Shown here: in pieces, positions 45,880-56,981 of the stretch
Layout: the number at the start of each line of letters is the position of its first letter
Position numbering within the stretch: position 1 is the first letter of the stretch
Assembly: GCF_022376445.1 (NCBI RefSeq)
Contig: NW_025955014.1
Location: 62,001-126,000 of the forward strand
Direction: 5' to 3'
DNA from: Fomitopsis serialis
Lineage: Eukaryota; Basidiomycota; Agaricomycetes; Polyporales; Fomitopsidaceae
Length of the DNA stretch: 64,000 bases
Translations under genes and position numbers: made by a program
Notes under the pieces: model-generated
Databases searched by the model: none
What the model saw: the letters and a program-made list of their open reading frames with translations, nothing else
What the model was told of the DNA's origin: nothing

Positions 45880-47413
45880 ACTTGGTTGAAAGGGTACCAC
45901 TTTCACTATGTAGAGCAGGGAAAGAGTGGTGGGAGGAGACAGGCCCCTTACTGCCCGCCTAGCGTGCGCTTTATTGCACAACTGTTCGGCCAGACGTGCA
46001 TGAGCACCGGATCCTGCCCTTCGGCGAAGTCATGGACATTGTCATTCAGGGGGCACGACATTACTTGGATAAAAATGATGACTGAGATTCAACAACGCGA
46101 GTGGTGGATGAGGAGACCTACTAATACTATAGCAGCCCGGAAGCCGAAGGTATGCCCGAGTGCATCACGAGATCAAAGACGCTGTTAAAGTTTTGATCAT
46201 TGTCAATGTCAGATGTGAATCGGACGCCTACAGCCTGGGATCCTCCATACCTACATAGGGTTATCAATGGACGCGTCGTCAGAGAAGCATTGATTGGGAG
46301 ACCTCAGAACATGGCGGACTCGGGGACAATGATCTGGAAAAACGAACTCAGCTCTGACATTATCTGTGTACCCTGGGCACTTCCACTGGCATCATCGCGG
46401 TTGTCTTAGAAAGCGGTCAGTAGGTCGGGCTCCGGCTCTCAAGCCTGAGTAGAAGTCACGATCACTGTGAACGTCCATGGCCACGCGGCGCACGCGAAAA
46501 AAACTCACAAGGCGTGGAACGATCATCCTTCCCAACGACTCAGAACTGGCTGAGTGCCAACCAGGTTCATGCATCGTCATGAAAGACAGCCGGCTAGCCA
46601 CAAGCGCAGGTAAATTGCGCACGATATTGCAACTCGCGTGATTGGTCTTCCGAGCGTTCCTGCCAATCATACAGTGAGTTCTGTGTCTTGGAACGTTGCA
46701 AAATCAGAGCGCACCTCATCCTACATTCGATCGCATCAATGATCCTTGAGAGCAGTAGTCGTGTTGCAGCTGGAGGTAGGCATGTGCGCCATACACGTTA
46801 CGATACGTGGGACAATGCCCGGAAGGGAGTCGTGGATTTACCGTACCGTAGCCTGCGGACGCCTCACACGAGGTTTTACAGTCTTATGAAGGTACTTGTC
46901 CATCAGATTGCACCATGAGCAGTATTAAGAGGAACACCCACCACATTTTACTCCGTCGATAGACGCATCGGGCGGCGTCGGCGCCGCTCGGATGTAGGTT
47001 TGCAGACGAGCCTATCACATTCTATGGTCGCAAAATATTGGGGTAGATTCTCGAAGCTGTAGCTCTACCAGCGCTGAGTGCTGGAAAAGAAATATCTAGG
47101 CGAGGTGTTTGCTTGCGACTTGTATCATAACGGTTGCGCTGCGGCATGCGCCGGTATGGGACAAGGAAGCATCTGTAATAACTTGCGCAGGAAGAACGCT
47201 AGAGTAAGCTAGGCACTCCGATCCTACGGCAATCGCAAGAAGGTCAGTGTAGTCCCATACGGTATCATTATGTCACGGAGTTTGGCTGTGGGGCTGCGCG
47301 CTCTGCCAGATCCGGGCTCCCCTGCAGAAAATCGACAATGACACATCATGATGAGCAGACGAAATATCGACCCATAATTACTCATTTTGTGACCAGGCGA
47401 CCCTTCGCACGGA
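45880..47413. other. Intergenic region between MFS copy 2 and SDR copy 2
   Basis: About 1.5 kb of divergent upstream DNA. GGGCGGCGTCGGCGCCGC at about 46970-46987 matches the motif before SDR copy 1. No gene is recognised. Confidence 0.5.
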
Positions 47414-47420
47414 TATAAGG
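47414..47420 (+). promoter_or_regulatory. TATA box of SDR copy 2
   Basis: TATAAGG, 72-78 bases before the ATG at 47492, the same word used by SDR copy 1. Confidence 0.5.
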
Positions 47421-47491
47421 AGACATCGAGACTTGTCGGTGCGATTAACCATCTCCACCCCTTTATTGTAGGCTCGAGTGCTGAGACGAGC

Positions 47492-48590
47492 ATGCCGTCC
47501 TACGCCATCATAGGTGGTTCTCGCGGCATCGGTTTGGAATTCGTTCGTCAACTAGTACGTCCCGGTCTCGTATGAGCAGTTCTGTTTCACCCGCTGAACC
47601 CGACACATTCTGCGGTATAGGCGCTTAGCGGAGAGAACACCGTCTTCGTAACTGTACGCAACAAGCAGAAGTCCACATACCTGCTTGATACAGCGAGCAA
47701 ACTACCGCACAAGAACGTGCACATTCTAGAGGCAGACGTAGTGGATAACCAAGCCATCAAAGTACGAATGCTCACCTCCATTTCACGCGCGTGTGCTCAG
47801 GCTGGTCTGGCAGAATGCAGCGGCGGACGTAGCCAAGATCAGCGGCGGAAGCCTAGACGTCCTCATATACAACGCGGCTCGCTTGGAGTTCGACAACATC
47901 CTTCGCGGATTGCTGGATTAGTGATTCCTATGGTTTCTTCGGCTGGTCTGTCTGGCTGAGCGGAGATATGTTCACAACAGTGAAAGCGAGGAGAAGCTGG
48001 ACGAGGAATTCATACAGTCTGTACGTACCGAGTATACGGGCGGACGTACCTGACTTATCCCCTCTCCAGTCCAAAGTGAACGTCCTAGGACCTATTCATA
48101 CGGTGAACGCCTTCCTGCCGCTCCTCCGCGAGGGGACCACCAAGAAGATCGTACTCATAGGCAGCGAGGGAGGCGAACGCGATTTCGTGCGGCGTGTACA
48201 CCTCTCCGAGACAGCCGTGTATGGGATCACGAAAGCTGCGGAAAACATGGTAGCGACGAAGTACGCCGCGGAGCTCGAGAACGAGGGCTTCACTGTCGTG
48301 GCTGTGAGCCCCGGCTTCGTGGATGTCTCTAGCACCTACAGCGAGCCGGGTAAGCATAACTTCTCATCTTGGACACCCTACTGAGCTGATGAATGTACGT
48401 TCCAGCACCCGAGGGAAACATACCCAAGTTCAACACGATCGCGAAGAAATTCTATGGGGCGTTCCCCAAGACGAGACCGCTTGCGCCGCAGGAGGCCGTA
48501 GAGCGCCTTCTGGTCTACATCGCAAACATAGGCCCCGCGGATTCTGGTTCTTTCAAGCCGTCTCTCGAGTTCGATACGAGCACACAGTAG
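47492..48590 (+). CDS. Short-chain dehydrogenase/reductase (SDR), copy 2
   Basis: The closest relative is SDR copy 1 (both begin MPSYAIIGGSRGIGLEFVRQL apart from silent changes). Six exons keep frame. The cofactor loop, YNAARLEFDNILRG, IGSEGGERDF and the catalytic YGITKAAENM are all present, followed by VVAVSPGFVDVSSTYSEP and, in the last exon, LAPQEAVERLLVYIANIGPA...EFDTSTQ. The Tyr codon before ESEEKLDEEF is again split across an intron. No lesion was seen. It is an NAD(P)-dependent oxidoreductase of unknown substrate, transcribed away from MFS copy 2, whereas SDR copy 1 faces MFS copy 1. The duplication therefore involved an inversion or two separate events. Confidence 0.87.
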
Positions 48591-49095
48591 AAAATAATGC
48601 CACCATTGTTAATCGAACCATATGGTTGTGTCTGGGGTAGAGCCGATACGAGTGAGAAATTGAGATTCGGTAGGTTTATGACGGCAGAGCTGCCACAGCA
48701 CTAGTGGAGTCTGAATCGAGAGTGTGCGCGCAAATCAAAGTGCCAGCTTGAATCCGACGTAGTTTCCATAGGCAGACCCAATTACGATGTTGTTGAGTAC
48801 TTGGGTCTGAGTCTCCAGTGCAGCTCAAGTGCAGCCCATGATGTTGACTGGGAAGCAGGAGGGTGTAGCTAGGCGCTCAAGCAACAATATGCCATGAGCG
48901 CCTACGCGATGTTCCCATGTACGACAGTAGACGCCCATGAGAATTCAGTCCAGGCGTCGGCCCACTCTGAGTCGCCGCTGCCAGCTCTCTCACTCAATAT
49001 TGCTTTGTGCTTTCGCTTCGGTCTGCACGCTGGTCGGATTTCTGGACAGCAAGTCAAAATACCGAAACCTGCAAGACTGTGCGGTGATACAGGTG
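48591..49095. other. Intergenic region
   Basis: About 500 bases with no recognised gene. It may hold the promoter of the ERG27-like gene. Confidence 0.5.
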
Positions 49096-50705
49096 ATGAC
49101 GCGCGAGGAAAGGAAGCGTTTGATTGTGTTGGTGACGGGCGCGAATGGGTCCGTAGTGATATCTTCCCTTTCTATTCTACGTCCATCCTAACGGGTAGAA
49201 CGCGCAGGGGTATTGGCTTTGGTACATGCCACCGCTTGCTCGTCCAGCTGTCTCAGCGTCGCCCGCCAGATGCGCAACCCTTCTTCACGTCTGTGCTCCC
49301 GTCGAGCGAGTTGCCGTCGGTCGAGCCAGCATGCGACCTAACTATCATCATGGCCTGCCGGAGCACCCAGCGTGCTGAAGAGGCGCGACAAAGTCTCTAC
49401 AATCTTCTAGATACCCACATTAATACGATACCCCCAATACCCCTGACCACGAATACGCGACGGACTTCCGGATGAACCTACGGCTCGAGATACATAGGCT
49501 GGATCTGTCTGTCATCCGGAGTGTGCTAGAATTCTCCAAAGAAGCGTCACAAAAGTGAGCATGTCGTTTTGTGCTGTCGCTCTGCTGACCTCGCGTGTCA
49601 GGTACCCGTACATCTCACATACAATCTGCAACGCTGGTCTTGCGACATTCAGCCACCTACACTTTCTTGTCTTCTTTAAACAATGCTTCGAATCGCCACT
49701 CAAGGCCGTGAAGCACCCCATGTTCAACATACAAAAGGTCGGGGTGTTAAGTCCAGATAATCTGGGCATGGTATGGCAATGTAACATCTTCGGCCATTAT
49801 GTCCTCGTGAGTTCCTTCATCTATTACCCTCACGAATTCCCAGTGTAGCAACTTGCCATGAAGCGGTGTATGAGATGTGTTGTCGCTGCTGAATAGCATT
49901 TCCCATACCACCCTATGCCCCTTCTCATACGCTGATTAATCGTTGTCTCTTCCCCTCAGTTCCGTTCTCTCCAACCGCTTCTCTCCGCGTGGACCGCCCG
50001 ATGTCCCTCTGAGCCAGCTCGTGTTCTGTGGATGTCCTCCGTCGACGCGATGGCTACATACGACCCGACAACGATCCGCAGCTCACGAAGGTCGCGACGT
50101 CCTACCAAGCATCCAAGGCCCAGCTGGACCTAATGGTTTGGGAGCTCAGCAAGCAGGCGAAGGCGAATAGAAGCGACGTCCAGCACTATATCGTGACTCC
50201 CGGAATCACTGCGACGAACGTTGCGGCTGCCCTTCTAAGACCGTATATACTTGAATTGCTGATGATTGCGTTCTTCTACTTCGTACGTTCACTCCGCTGC
50301 TTTACCGAGGGTAGTGTGTGCTGATGTGGTCTGTCGCAGTGTCGCTTCATCGGGTCGCCCCACGTGCTCTTCTCAACATACAAGGCTTCCGTTGCTGCTT
50401 CACACATCACCCTCACACCTTCTCGGTACATCCCATCCACCGCCGCTGCGCACAACGCCGCTCGAGCAAAGGCGCAGAACGGCTACGGCGCGACGGCGAA
50501 TGGAAGCACCCAAATAGTGTTCCCCAAGTTCAGCGCCGCCAACGAGCGGTGGGGGAGGGAGTACGTCCATATTGAGCCTGTGACGGTTTGGGAGCAACAC
50601 CCGGACGAGGGCGCACGAGCGATCGAACGATGCGAGAGATTGTATCAGGCGTTTCTGGAGAAGGAGAAGGCGGGCGTGAACGGGACGGCGAACGGACATG
50701 CATGA
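49096..50705 (+). pseudogene. ERG27-like 3-ketosteroid reductase, frameshifted
   Basis: The parts match fungal 3-keto-steroid reductase, which reduces the C-3 ketone in sterol C-4 demethylation. Exon 1 starts MTREERKRLIVLVTGANG and, after an intron, continues GIGFGTCHRLLVQLSQR and CDLTIIMACRSTQRAEEARQ. Then come LRLEIHRLDLSVIRSVLEFS, ISHTICNAGLATFSHLHF, GMVWQCNIFGHYVL, PARVLWMSSVD, the catalytic SYQASKAQLDLMVWEL (Tyr-x3-Lys), YIVTPGITATNVAAAL and a C-terminal exon to 50705. Two frame changes cannot be explained by introns. One is in a C-rich run near 49430-49446, between INTIPPIP and DHEYATDFRMN. The other is near 50065, where one base seems to be missing before DNDPQLTKVATSYQASK. It may be a dead paralogue, or the genuine gene with sequence errors. 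ERG27 is normally essential, so a second intact copy should exist if this one is dead. Confidence 0.75.
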
Positions 50706-51083
50706 CGAGGCCTTGGGGATCTAAGTGCTTGCATACTACGATTGTCATATTTTACCGCAATTTAGGATGTATGCGTGTCGACGACTCTGAGTATTCTGAA
50801 CGCACAGCTTAGCTGCAATAATATTGCTATGACGCGCTCGTAGCGGAAAGCGCTCAGCGCTCATCCTCAAACTCTGATCATCCACTCATCCCATATCACT
50901 AGTCTAACTGAACACCGTGTTGCGGACTGCACTAGTTCCCGCACTGTCAGTCAAACACTCGTAGATCCGCTCTGTACACTGCCTGTATCTGAAGGACGTC
51001 GCCAGCCCAAGAACGTACCACCGCACTCTCGCTCGCCCGCTCGGGACATATCACACGCACTGAAAGCCTACCTTGGATGCACT
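50706..51083. other. Intergenic region
   Basis: Short upstream region of the phosphatase gene. Nothing is recognised. Confidence 0.5.
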
Positions 51084-52432
51084 ATGTCTCCATTCGAGCC
51101 AGACAGATGGATAGAACAGCTCATGGAGTGTCAACATCTCTCCGAGCCCGACATGAAGACCCTTTGCGAGCGCGTCCGCTCTATCCTCATGGAGGAGTCC
51201 AATATCCAGCCCGTCTCGAGCCCAGTCACTATCTGCGGCGACATCCACGGGCAGTTCTGGGACCTGCTAGAGCTGCTGAGGAAGGGTGGGGACGTGCCCC
51301 AGACGAGTTACATCTTCATGGCACGTATGTGTTCCGTCGGGTGCGGCGTGAGGCGAGCTGAGACGTCGGCGGGGCGTGCAGGGTGATTTCGTGGACAGGG
51401 GTCATTATAGCTTGGAGACGGTGTCGTTGTTGTTGGTGCTGAAAGCAAAGTGAGCACGAGCCCCCGCAGCGGTGTTGTTGTGCTCAATCACTGTCACCCA
51501 GGTATCCGGACAAGGTGACGCTGCTGCGAGGGAACCATGAGAGCAGGCAGATCACACAAGTCTATGGTTTCTATGGTATGTAGTGCTGTCTTCGTATTCC
51601 TAGACATTGTCTCTGCGAACCCCTCACGGAAGGATAGATGAGTGTCAGCAGAAGTACGGGAGTGCACTTGTGTGGAAGGCATGTTGTGGTGTCTTCGACT
51701 TCCTGAATCTCGCCGCAGTACGTACGCCAGATGTCCCTTTTACCTCCATGGCCAACTTACGGTGAATAGATCATCGACGGTGAGACATTATGCGTACACG
51801 GAGGCTTGTCACCAGATATCCGTACGCTGGATCAAATACGGGTGCTCTCGCGTGCACAAGAGATCCCGCATGAAGGTGCATTCTGCGGTGAGTGTCGATG
51901 GGTGTATGCGGGGCATTTTGGACTGATACGTCATGGAAGACCTGATGTGGTCAGACCCAGACGAGATAGACAACTGGGCAATCAGCCCGCGAGGCGCAGG
52001 TTGGCTGTTCGGAGAGAATGTTACGCGAGAGGTGAACTGAACAGTAGCTATAAACTCCGTCTCGACGGCCTGACGCAGCTTTGTCTAGTTCAACCACGTG
52101 AACTCGCTAAAGCTCATTGCCCGCGCTCATCAGCTCGTTCAGGAGGGCTACAAGTACATGTTTGACGAGCAGCTCGTCACGGTGTGGTCAGCGCCGAATT
52201 ACTGCTATCGGTGCGGCAACATGGCTTCAATATTGACGATCCGAGACGACGGATCGCGGGAGTTTACGGTGTACGATGCGGCAGAGGAGAACGAGAGGGA
52301 CAAAGGGATGCAGAAGCAGAGGAAAGCGGTGCGTTTTGACATTATTTGTAACCTGAGAATCATCCCCGCTGTGTCGCGGCTTGATACTGATGCTAGGTTG
52401 AGCAGGGTGCGATGTCTGCATACTTCGTGTAG
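51084..52432 (+). CDS. Serine/threonine protein phosphatase catalytic subunit, PP6 type (Ppe1/Sit4-like)
   Basis: A PPP-family phosphatase of about 310 residues in seven or more exons. All metal and catalytic motifs are visible: [61 protein letters not shown] and [11 protein letters not shown]. The segment [20 protein letters not shown] and [20 protein letters not shown] fit PP6/Ppe1 better than PP2A, PP4 or Ppg1. The N-terminus, [20 protein letters not shown], is more PP2A/Ppg1-like, so the subgroup is not certain. The last small exon after KQRKA gives AMSAYFV, a variant of the PP2A-family YFL end. The first intron (51321-51381) begins with GC instead of GT, the only choice that keeps FM|GDFVDRG. 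It works in the cytosol and nucleus in cell-cycle and stress signalling. Confidence 0.88.
51321..51381 (+). other. GC-AG intron in the phosphatase gene
   Basis: Exon 1 ends ...IFM (ATG at 51318-51320) and the next exon starts GGTGATTTC (GDF) at 51382. The intron starts GCACGT and ends GTGCAG. The GTATGT four bases further on would throw the frame into a TGA. Confidence 0.7.
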
Positions 52433-53041
52433 CTTATCTTGTCCTAGGTTTGTATTCAATCCGCAGTTACTGTGACCCCACCACTCCTCCGGGTGCCATT
52501 TCAGGGGCTTTGAACTTGCTCGGTGTTAGCCCACGTCCCTCTCGCTCTCTTGCTGCTCATCACATACAGCGTGCGATGCTTTCGCACCTCATTAGCCCCG
52601 ATCGAGCTATCTCGGTCGGCAAACCACCGCCTGCGAACACATCGAAGCTTACGAGTAATTACAGGCCGAGTCGCCGCGCCGAAGCGCGCTCCTCTAGCTG
52701 ACTCCTACGTGACCATAACCTCTCTCTGGCCACTATTGCAGCAAGTAATGGCAATGATGACAGATCACCCTGCACGATGCACATGCAAGAGTCAAGTGGG
52801 GCACTCTTGCCGAGAAACCACGCCAGCCCTTTGCGCGCGCTGCGAAAGGCGGTCCAGTGATGTTCTGCTTGTTGTCACGGCGGGCCTGCGACTAACATTC
52901 TCAGGCTGTCAAGAAACCCCACTTTCGAACATTAAACATACTGTAGTACACCCACCTTGGAACGCCGTGCAGGTTCTATCTATCCAAACTCGTGGAGACA
53001 CTTATCAACTTTACTTTGCTGTTTCCCCTGTTGCTACAAGA
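52433..53041. other. Intergenic region upstream of SDR copy 3
   Basis: No gene is recognised. CATTCTCAGGCTGTCAAG at about 52898-52915 matches the end of the dispersed repeat upstream of SDR copy 4, showing that the upstream DNA was duplicated with the gene. Confidence 0.5.
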
Positions 53042-54106
53042 ATGGCTACCTACGCTGTTATCGGTGGCTCTCGAGGAATTGGGCTGGAGATTGTTCGCCA
53101 ATTGGTACGTCACGGTGTTGCAACATTTGGATCAATCCATGGCTGACGATGGTTGCAGGCGGCGAATCCGGAGAACACTGTCTTTGCTACAGCGCGAAAC
53201 GTAGAGAAGTCTGTGCACTTGGCCAAAGTCGCAGAGGAGGCTCCCACAAAGAACGTCGTGATCCTCAAAGCGGATGTCGTGGATCACCGCTCGCTGAATG
53301 TCGGTTCGCTGTGCACATTGCAACAGACCAAGGGGTTAACCATAGGCAGGCTGCGGCGGAGCAAATCGCGGAGGCCACAGGCAGCTCTCTCGATGTTCTG
53401 AGTCATAACGCAACGAAGATGGAGTACGCGAATGGCAATCTGTATCGCGCGCTGACCGAGTAGTACGTCGCTTTCTGTCACGGGTGATGGGTGCTGACGA
53501 TCGCACCTAGAAGCGAGAGCATGGACGCTCTGGATGCCGAGTTCATCGAAGCCGTATGTTCCCATAACGGTAGAGCCTACCGGCGGGATGCTGACCCGTG
53601 CGTATCAGTTCAAAGTCAACACCCTTGGTGCAATTCATTCCGTGGACTCCTTCCTCCCGCTCCTCCGGCAGGGCGCGACGAAGAAGATCATAATTATCAG
53701 CTCGGGAGGGGGCGAGCGCGACATCGTGTGGAAGACCCGCTTGACTGCGCTCGCTGCGTACGCTGTCACGAAATGTGCGGAGAACATGGTCATGACTAAG
53801 TACGCCGCCGAGCTGGTGGACGAGGGCTTTGTCGTCGCCGCTACTTATCAGCCCCGGGACCGTGGATGTGTTTGGCACTGCCACTTCTCCGAGTGAGTTT
53901 GCCGTGTGGGTTCCGAAACGGATGTCGATGTGCCTCACTCATGCGTCGATCATCTAGCGAGCGCGGAGGAGTCTACTGACCTCAAGCGGGTTGTGGACAC
54001 TATGCGGAAGAACGTTCCCAGTTACTCTGGCACGCTACTTTCGCCGGAGCAATCGGTCAGAAAGGTGCTGGAAATTGTAGACTCGCTGGGACCTTTCACT
54101 CTGTGA
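53042..54106 (+). pseudogene. SDR copy 3, frameshifted by a 4-base insertion
   Basis: It starts MATYAVIGGSRGIGLEIVRQL and follows SDR copy 4 exon by exon: ENTVFATARNVEKSVHLAK, HNATKMEYANGNL, a split Tyr codon, ESMDALDAEFIEA, FKVNTLGAIHSVDSFLPLLR, ISSGGGERDIVWK and YAVTKCAENM. Then, after GFVVAA, four extra bases (ACTT, 53843-53846 relative to copy 4) push the frame off. In the shifted frame the expected ISPGTVDVFGTATS continues and the last exon ends LGPFTL, earlier than copy 4. The splice acceptor of exon 4 must lie three bases downstream of the first CTAG to avoid a stop. The Ser/Tyr/Lys active site lies before the lesion, but the substrate-binding end would be lost. Confidence 0.78.
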
Positions 54107-54259
54107 GGGGTTGACGTGGGGTTAGTCCTCGTGCTCGGAATATATTGACGGCGGCTCACCTTTGCGGTTATCTTGGTGATGGGCTCTCGCAGCCGGTTGA
54201 AATTCGAGCGGAGTGATTAGTACGACAGTCTCACTCTTACTGCACACGCGGGAGATCGA

Positions 54260-54490
54260 CCTAACAATGCAACTTCTTGTAATCGATGTCACGAAGGAAT
54301 CACTCCAGAGCCGCTTGGGGCGCAAGCAGCGTGCGTGCCTCCGGATCAGCCGCACAGTGTCGAACCCAGGGTTAGTCGGCACCAATTCTTTCAAACGGAT
54401 GCGGGTCAACGTATGCGGCTCACTGTGTGTGCCAGAAACACCCACTCAGTTCTGGCTCACGGCTACGACCGTGAAACCTATATGCATCAT
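54260..54490 (-). pseudogene. SDR relic (3' half only), inverted, after SDR copy 3
   Basis: On the minus strand GFTVVAVS is followed, with a stop and changes, by VGVSGTHSEPHT. This matches GFTVVSVSPGFVDVSGTNSEP of copy 1 at base level. The intron is recognisable (AAAGAATTGGTGCCGACTAA against AGAGAATTTGGTACTGACC), then TGCTTGCGCCCCAAGCGG and TCGTGACATCG match the last exon. The rest is lost. A similar inverted relic follows SDR copy 4. Confidence 0.65.
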
Positions 54491-55077
54491 GGCAAACGGT
54501 ATGTAGAGCGATGCGCACCACATCGATACACTGATACAAGGTACATCATGGTACACTAGTACAGCGCAATGTGCAGGAACGAAAGGGAAGATATGTGAAA
54601 GTACAGAAAGGCGTATTGGAGGAGGTCGAAGGCATGGTAGTGGACATGGTCAAAGAGAAATGGGGTCTTGGGAACGCGAGAACGGCCGGACCATTTATGC
54701 GAACAAAACAAGGATCTCGACGTGTAAAGAACATGATAGAGCGCGATACCGAGAGCTAGCTAGAAAACATGGGCACAGGGGGGACAGACGAGCGTATCGA
54801 AACGTGCTGAGTGCGATGCGAACATGAGACCACCGAAATCAAGTTTGAAATGAAGAGCTAGGGGCATCGTAGAGCACGAGAACGAATCGAGCAGCTAAAG
54901 AAATAAGCAAAACAAGACGACGGGAGATACATATATGTCTGTAGCTTCACCACGCGGTCACCAAGGTTTTGATAGTCAGTCTTGATGGACACTGGCAGCG
55001 GTGCAAAGATGTCTGCACATGCGATCTTGTCAGTATGAGTCACTTCAATACTCGTGTCGCACATACCGCCTAAGCAA
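54491..55077. other. Intergenic region
   Basis: About 590 bases with one short lysine-rich frame (54571-54759, plus strand) that I do not recognise and do not call. Confidence 0.45.
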
Positions 55078-56326
55078 CTAGGACCCTATGCCTCCCATTC
55101 CCATGAAATCACCATCCATGAGAGGGTCTTGGAATACGTTATGAACATACGATTCACCGAGCAAAGGTGCGAGGATCGAATCGTTCTGGGGCGACCGATC
55201 AACGCTCTCTACAGCGAGATCATCGCCATATCCGGCAAAGTACGTTGTAGAGGTATCGAAAGACAAGATGGGTGCTTGGAACAGAAATGGCATGGCAGGC
55301 GCATCGGGTGAGCTGTATGGAGGCGACGAGTTCGCTACGACCGGTTCGTGTGACGTCGATTCGGTGGGTTGGAGGAAACTCCTCTCCGCGGGCCTGGATC
55401 CTGCACGCGGCGTATATGCTACGAAATCGCCGATAATCTCGAAGTCCATATCGTCGAATTCACTCTTGCAACGAGGGGGGCGCTGCGGATAGTTCCCATG
55501 TTCGTCTGGCAGCTGGAGCCAAATCCACATGTCGAGGGGGAAGGAACCGAATGCCTTCTCCCTTGCCAGATCAGTCTCCGTGTAGCCGAGGCGCGTAGCC
55601 ACGCCGTCGACGATACCAAATCGTTCTTTGAACTGGCGCAGCCACGTTCGTCCGCAGCGGAACTGATATATGCAGCCTTCCCCTCTCATACCCAGTTTTT
55701 CTGCCATCAGTATGGCCTGCTCCCTGATCATTTTGTCGCTGAGAATGGTGTGATCTTCCCTACATCCCATCAACCAAGGCTTCAAGTGATTCTCGATTAA
55801 CCAAAATTTACGCAGTCTGTGCAAGATATTTAGCGAGGCCGATGGCTCAACAACACGAACAACCGCACCCTTTTCGCGCGAACCGCGAACCGTCTGCATG
55901 CTTGGACATGAACCATTCGTCTCGGTCCTTCAGGATGCGAGTGACCATGGATTTACTGATTCCGAACCGATCCGCAACTCGTTGATGCGTTATGCCAGGA
56001 TGTGCCACATACATCTCGCAGACGGCCTTCTTGTCAGATGCATAGAAAGTCCTCCGGGTGACAGTCGTCGAATCAGATGGTTTATCGCGCATTGCTTCTG
56101 CTTCCGTTTTCTCCGACGAGGAATTGAGGACGTCGACATCCGTATGGTCGTGCGAGATCTTCGAGGCGAAGCCTGGCATTAGAGTCTCCTGCGGGCTGTA
56201 GCATGGCAACACGTCGATAGGGAGAAAAGAGATCGGCCAATTCATGAGACGTACACTATGCGATTGACCATCCATTGGCGCAATCATCCAATCTGTTGCG
56301 CAGACGTCAATGGAGCGCTGCGGCAC
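55078..56326 (-). CDS. CENP-B-type HTH DNA-binding protein without transposase domain
   Basis: Two exons (56326-55869 and 55816-55078) joined by a 52-base intron give 398 residues. At about residues 95-140 an N-terminal CENP-B/Psq-like helix-turn-helix reads KKAVCEMYV, ITHQRVADRFGISKSMVTRI. After the intron a second, Tc5/CENP-B-type HTH follows: RKFWLIENHLKPWLMG, ILSDKMIREQAILMAEKLGM and CGRTWLRQFKERFGI. This pair is the DNA-binding half of pogo/Tigger transposases. The DDE catalytic domain is absent. The remaining 170 residues are Ser/Pro-rich and acidic, ending MDGDFMGMGGIGS, like a regulatory tail. It is probably a domesticated, nuclear DNA-binding protein; its target is unknown. The exact start is uncertain; an internal Met (MRDKPSDST) is possible. 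Confidence 0.75.
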
Positions 56327-56722
56327 CCTAAAGACCTGCGAAGGTTATGCGGCGGCGTGCGTATGACATGGCTGGCAGGCGGTAATAATTACGACTTCGA
56401 CAACAGCCCAGGTCCGAGCAGGTGCACGCAGTCTTGATGCTGCGCGGACTCAGGCAAACTTACCACTGGCAGTACTTGGCAGAGTCTGAGAGGCTCGGAG
56501 GCTGATGAATTTATGCATCGTGGATGGGACACGATCACGTGCTCTCATATAGCATCTCTGCACGACGCAATGCGCATGCTCGATACCTTCAGAATTTCCT
56601 CGCCTCTTCATGCATATGTACTTCCTTGTTGCAATCAAGATGTTGTGTCTAGGCCCGTTATTACGTGACGCGATGATTCTCCCAGCAAGTGAAGTTAGGG
56701 TATAAGTTTTCCTGATAAGTAT
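56327..56722. other. Intergenic region
   Basis: Nothing is recognised. The minus-strand open frame that runs through here from 57124 is produced by the inverted repeat and is not a supported gene. Confidence 0.5.
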
Positions 56723-56981
56723 TGGTATTCTAAGCGAAGCGAGGCACGAGCGTCGCGTAGAAGTGAGTCTATGCACTGGGATACGATGACCGGCGTGGCG
56801 GATATGACGGTCACGTGTGAAGCGAGGCGTACCAGCAGCCCGCCTCATTATTACTGAGTGAGCTTGGATGGTCAGTTGCAAGAGAGCGAGAGGGGAATGA
56901 TTGGCGGTGTGGGGCGCAGCCCGCAGGGCTGCCCGACTCGAAGAGTGTGCCTGGACCTGAGGGGCAACGGGTGAGCCGCGA
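56723..56981 (-). repeat. 259-bp repeat, intact arm of a large inverted repeat
   Basis: Bases 56769-56981 are, as far as I can read, identical in reverse complement to 58486-58698 (213 bases, no gaps). The adjoining 46 bases (56723-56768) are identical in reverse complement to 58148-58193, the loop of the palindrome. Here the two parts are contiguous; on the right they are apart and in the opposite order. Confidence 0.85.
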
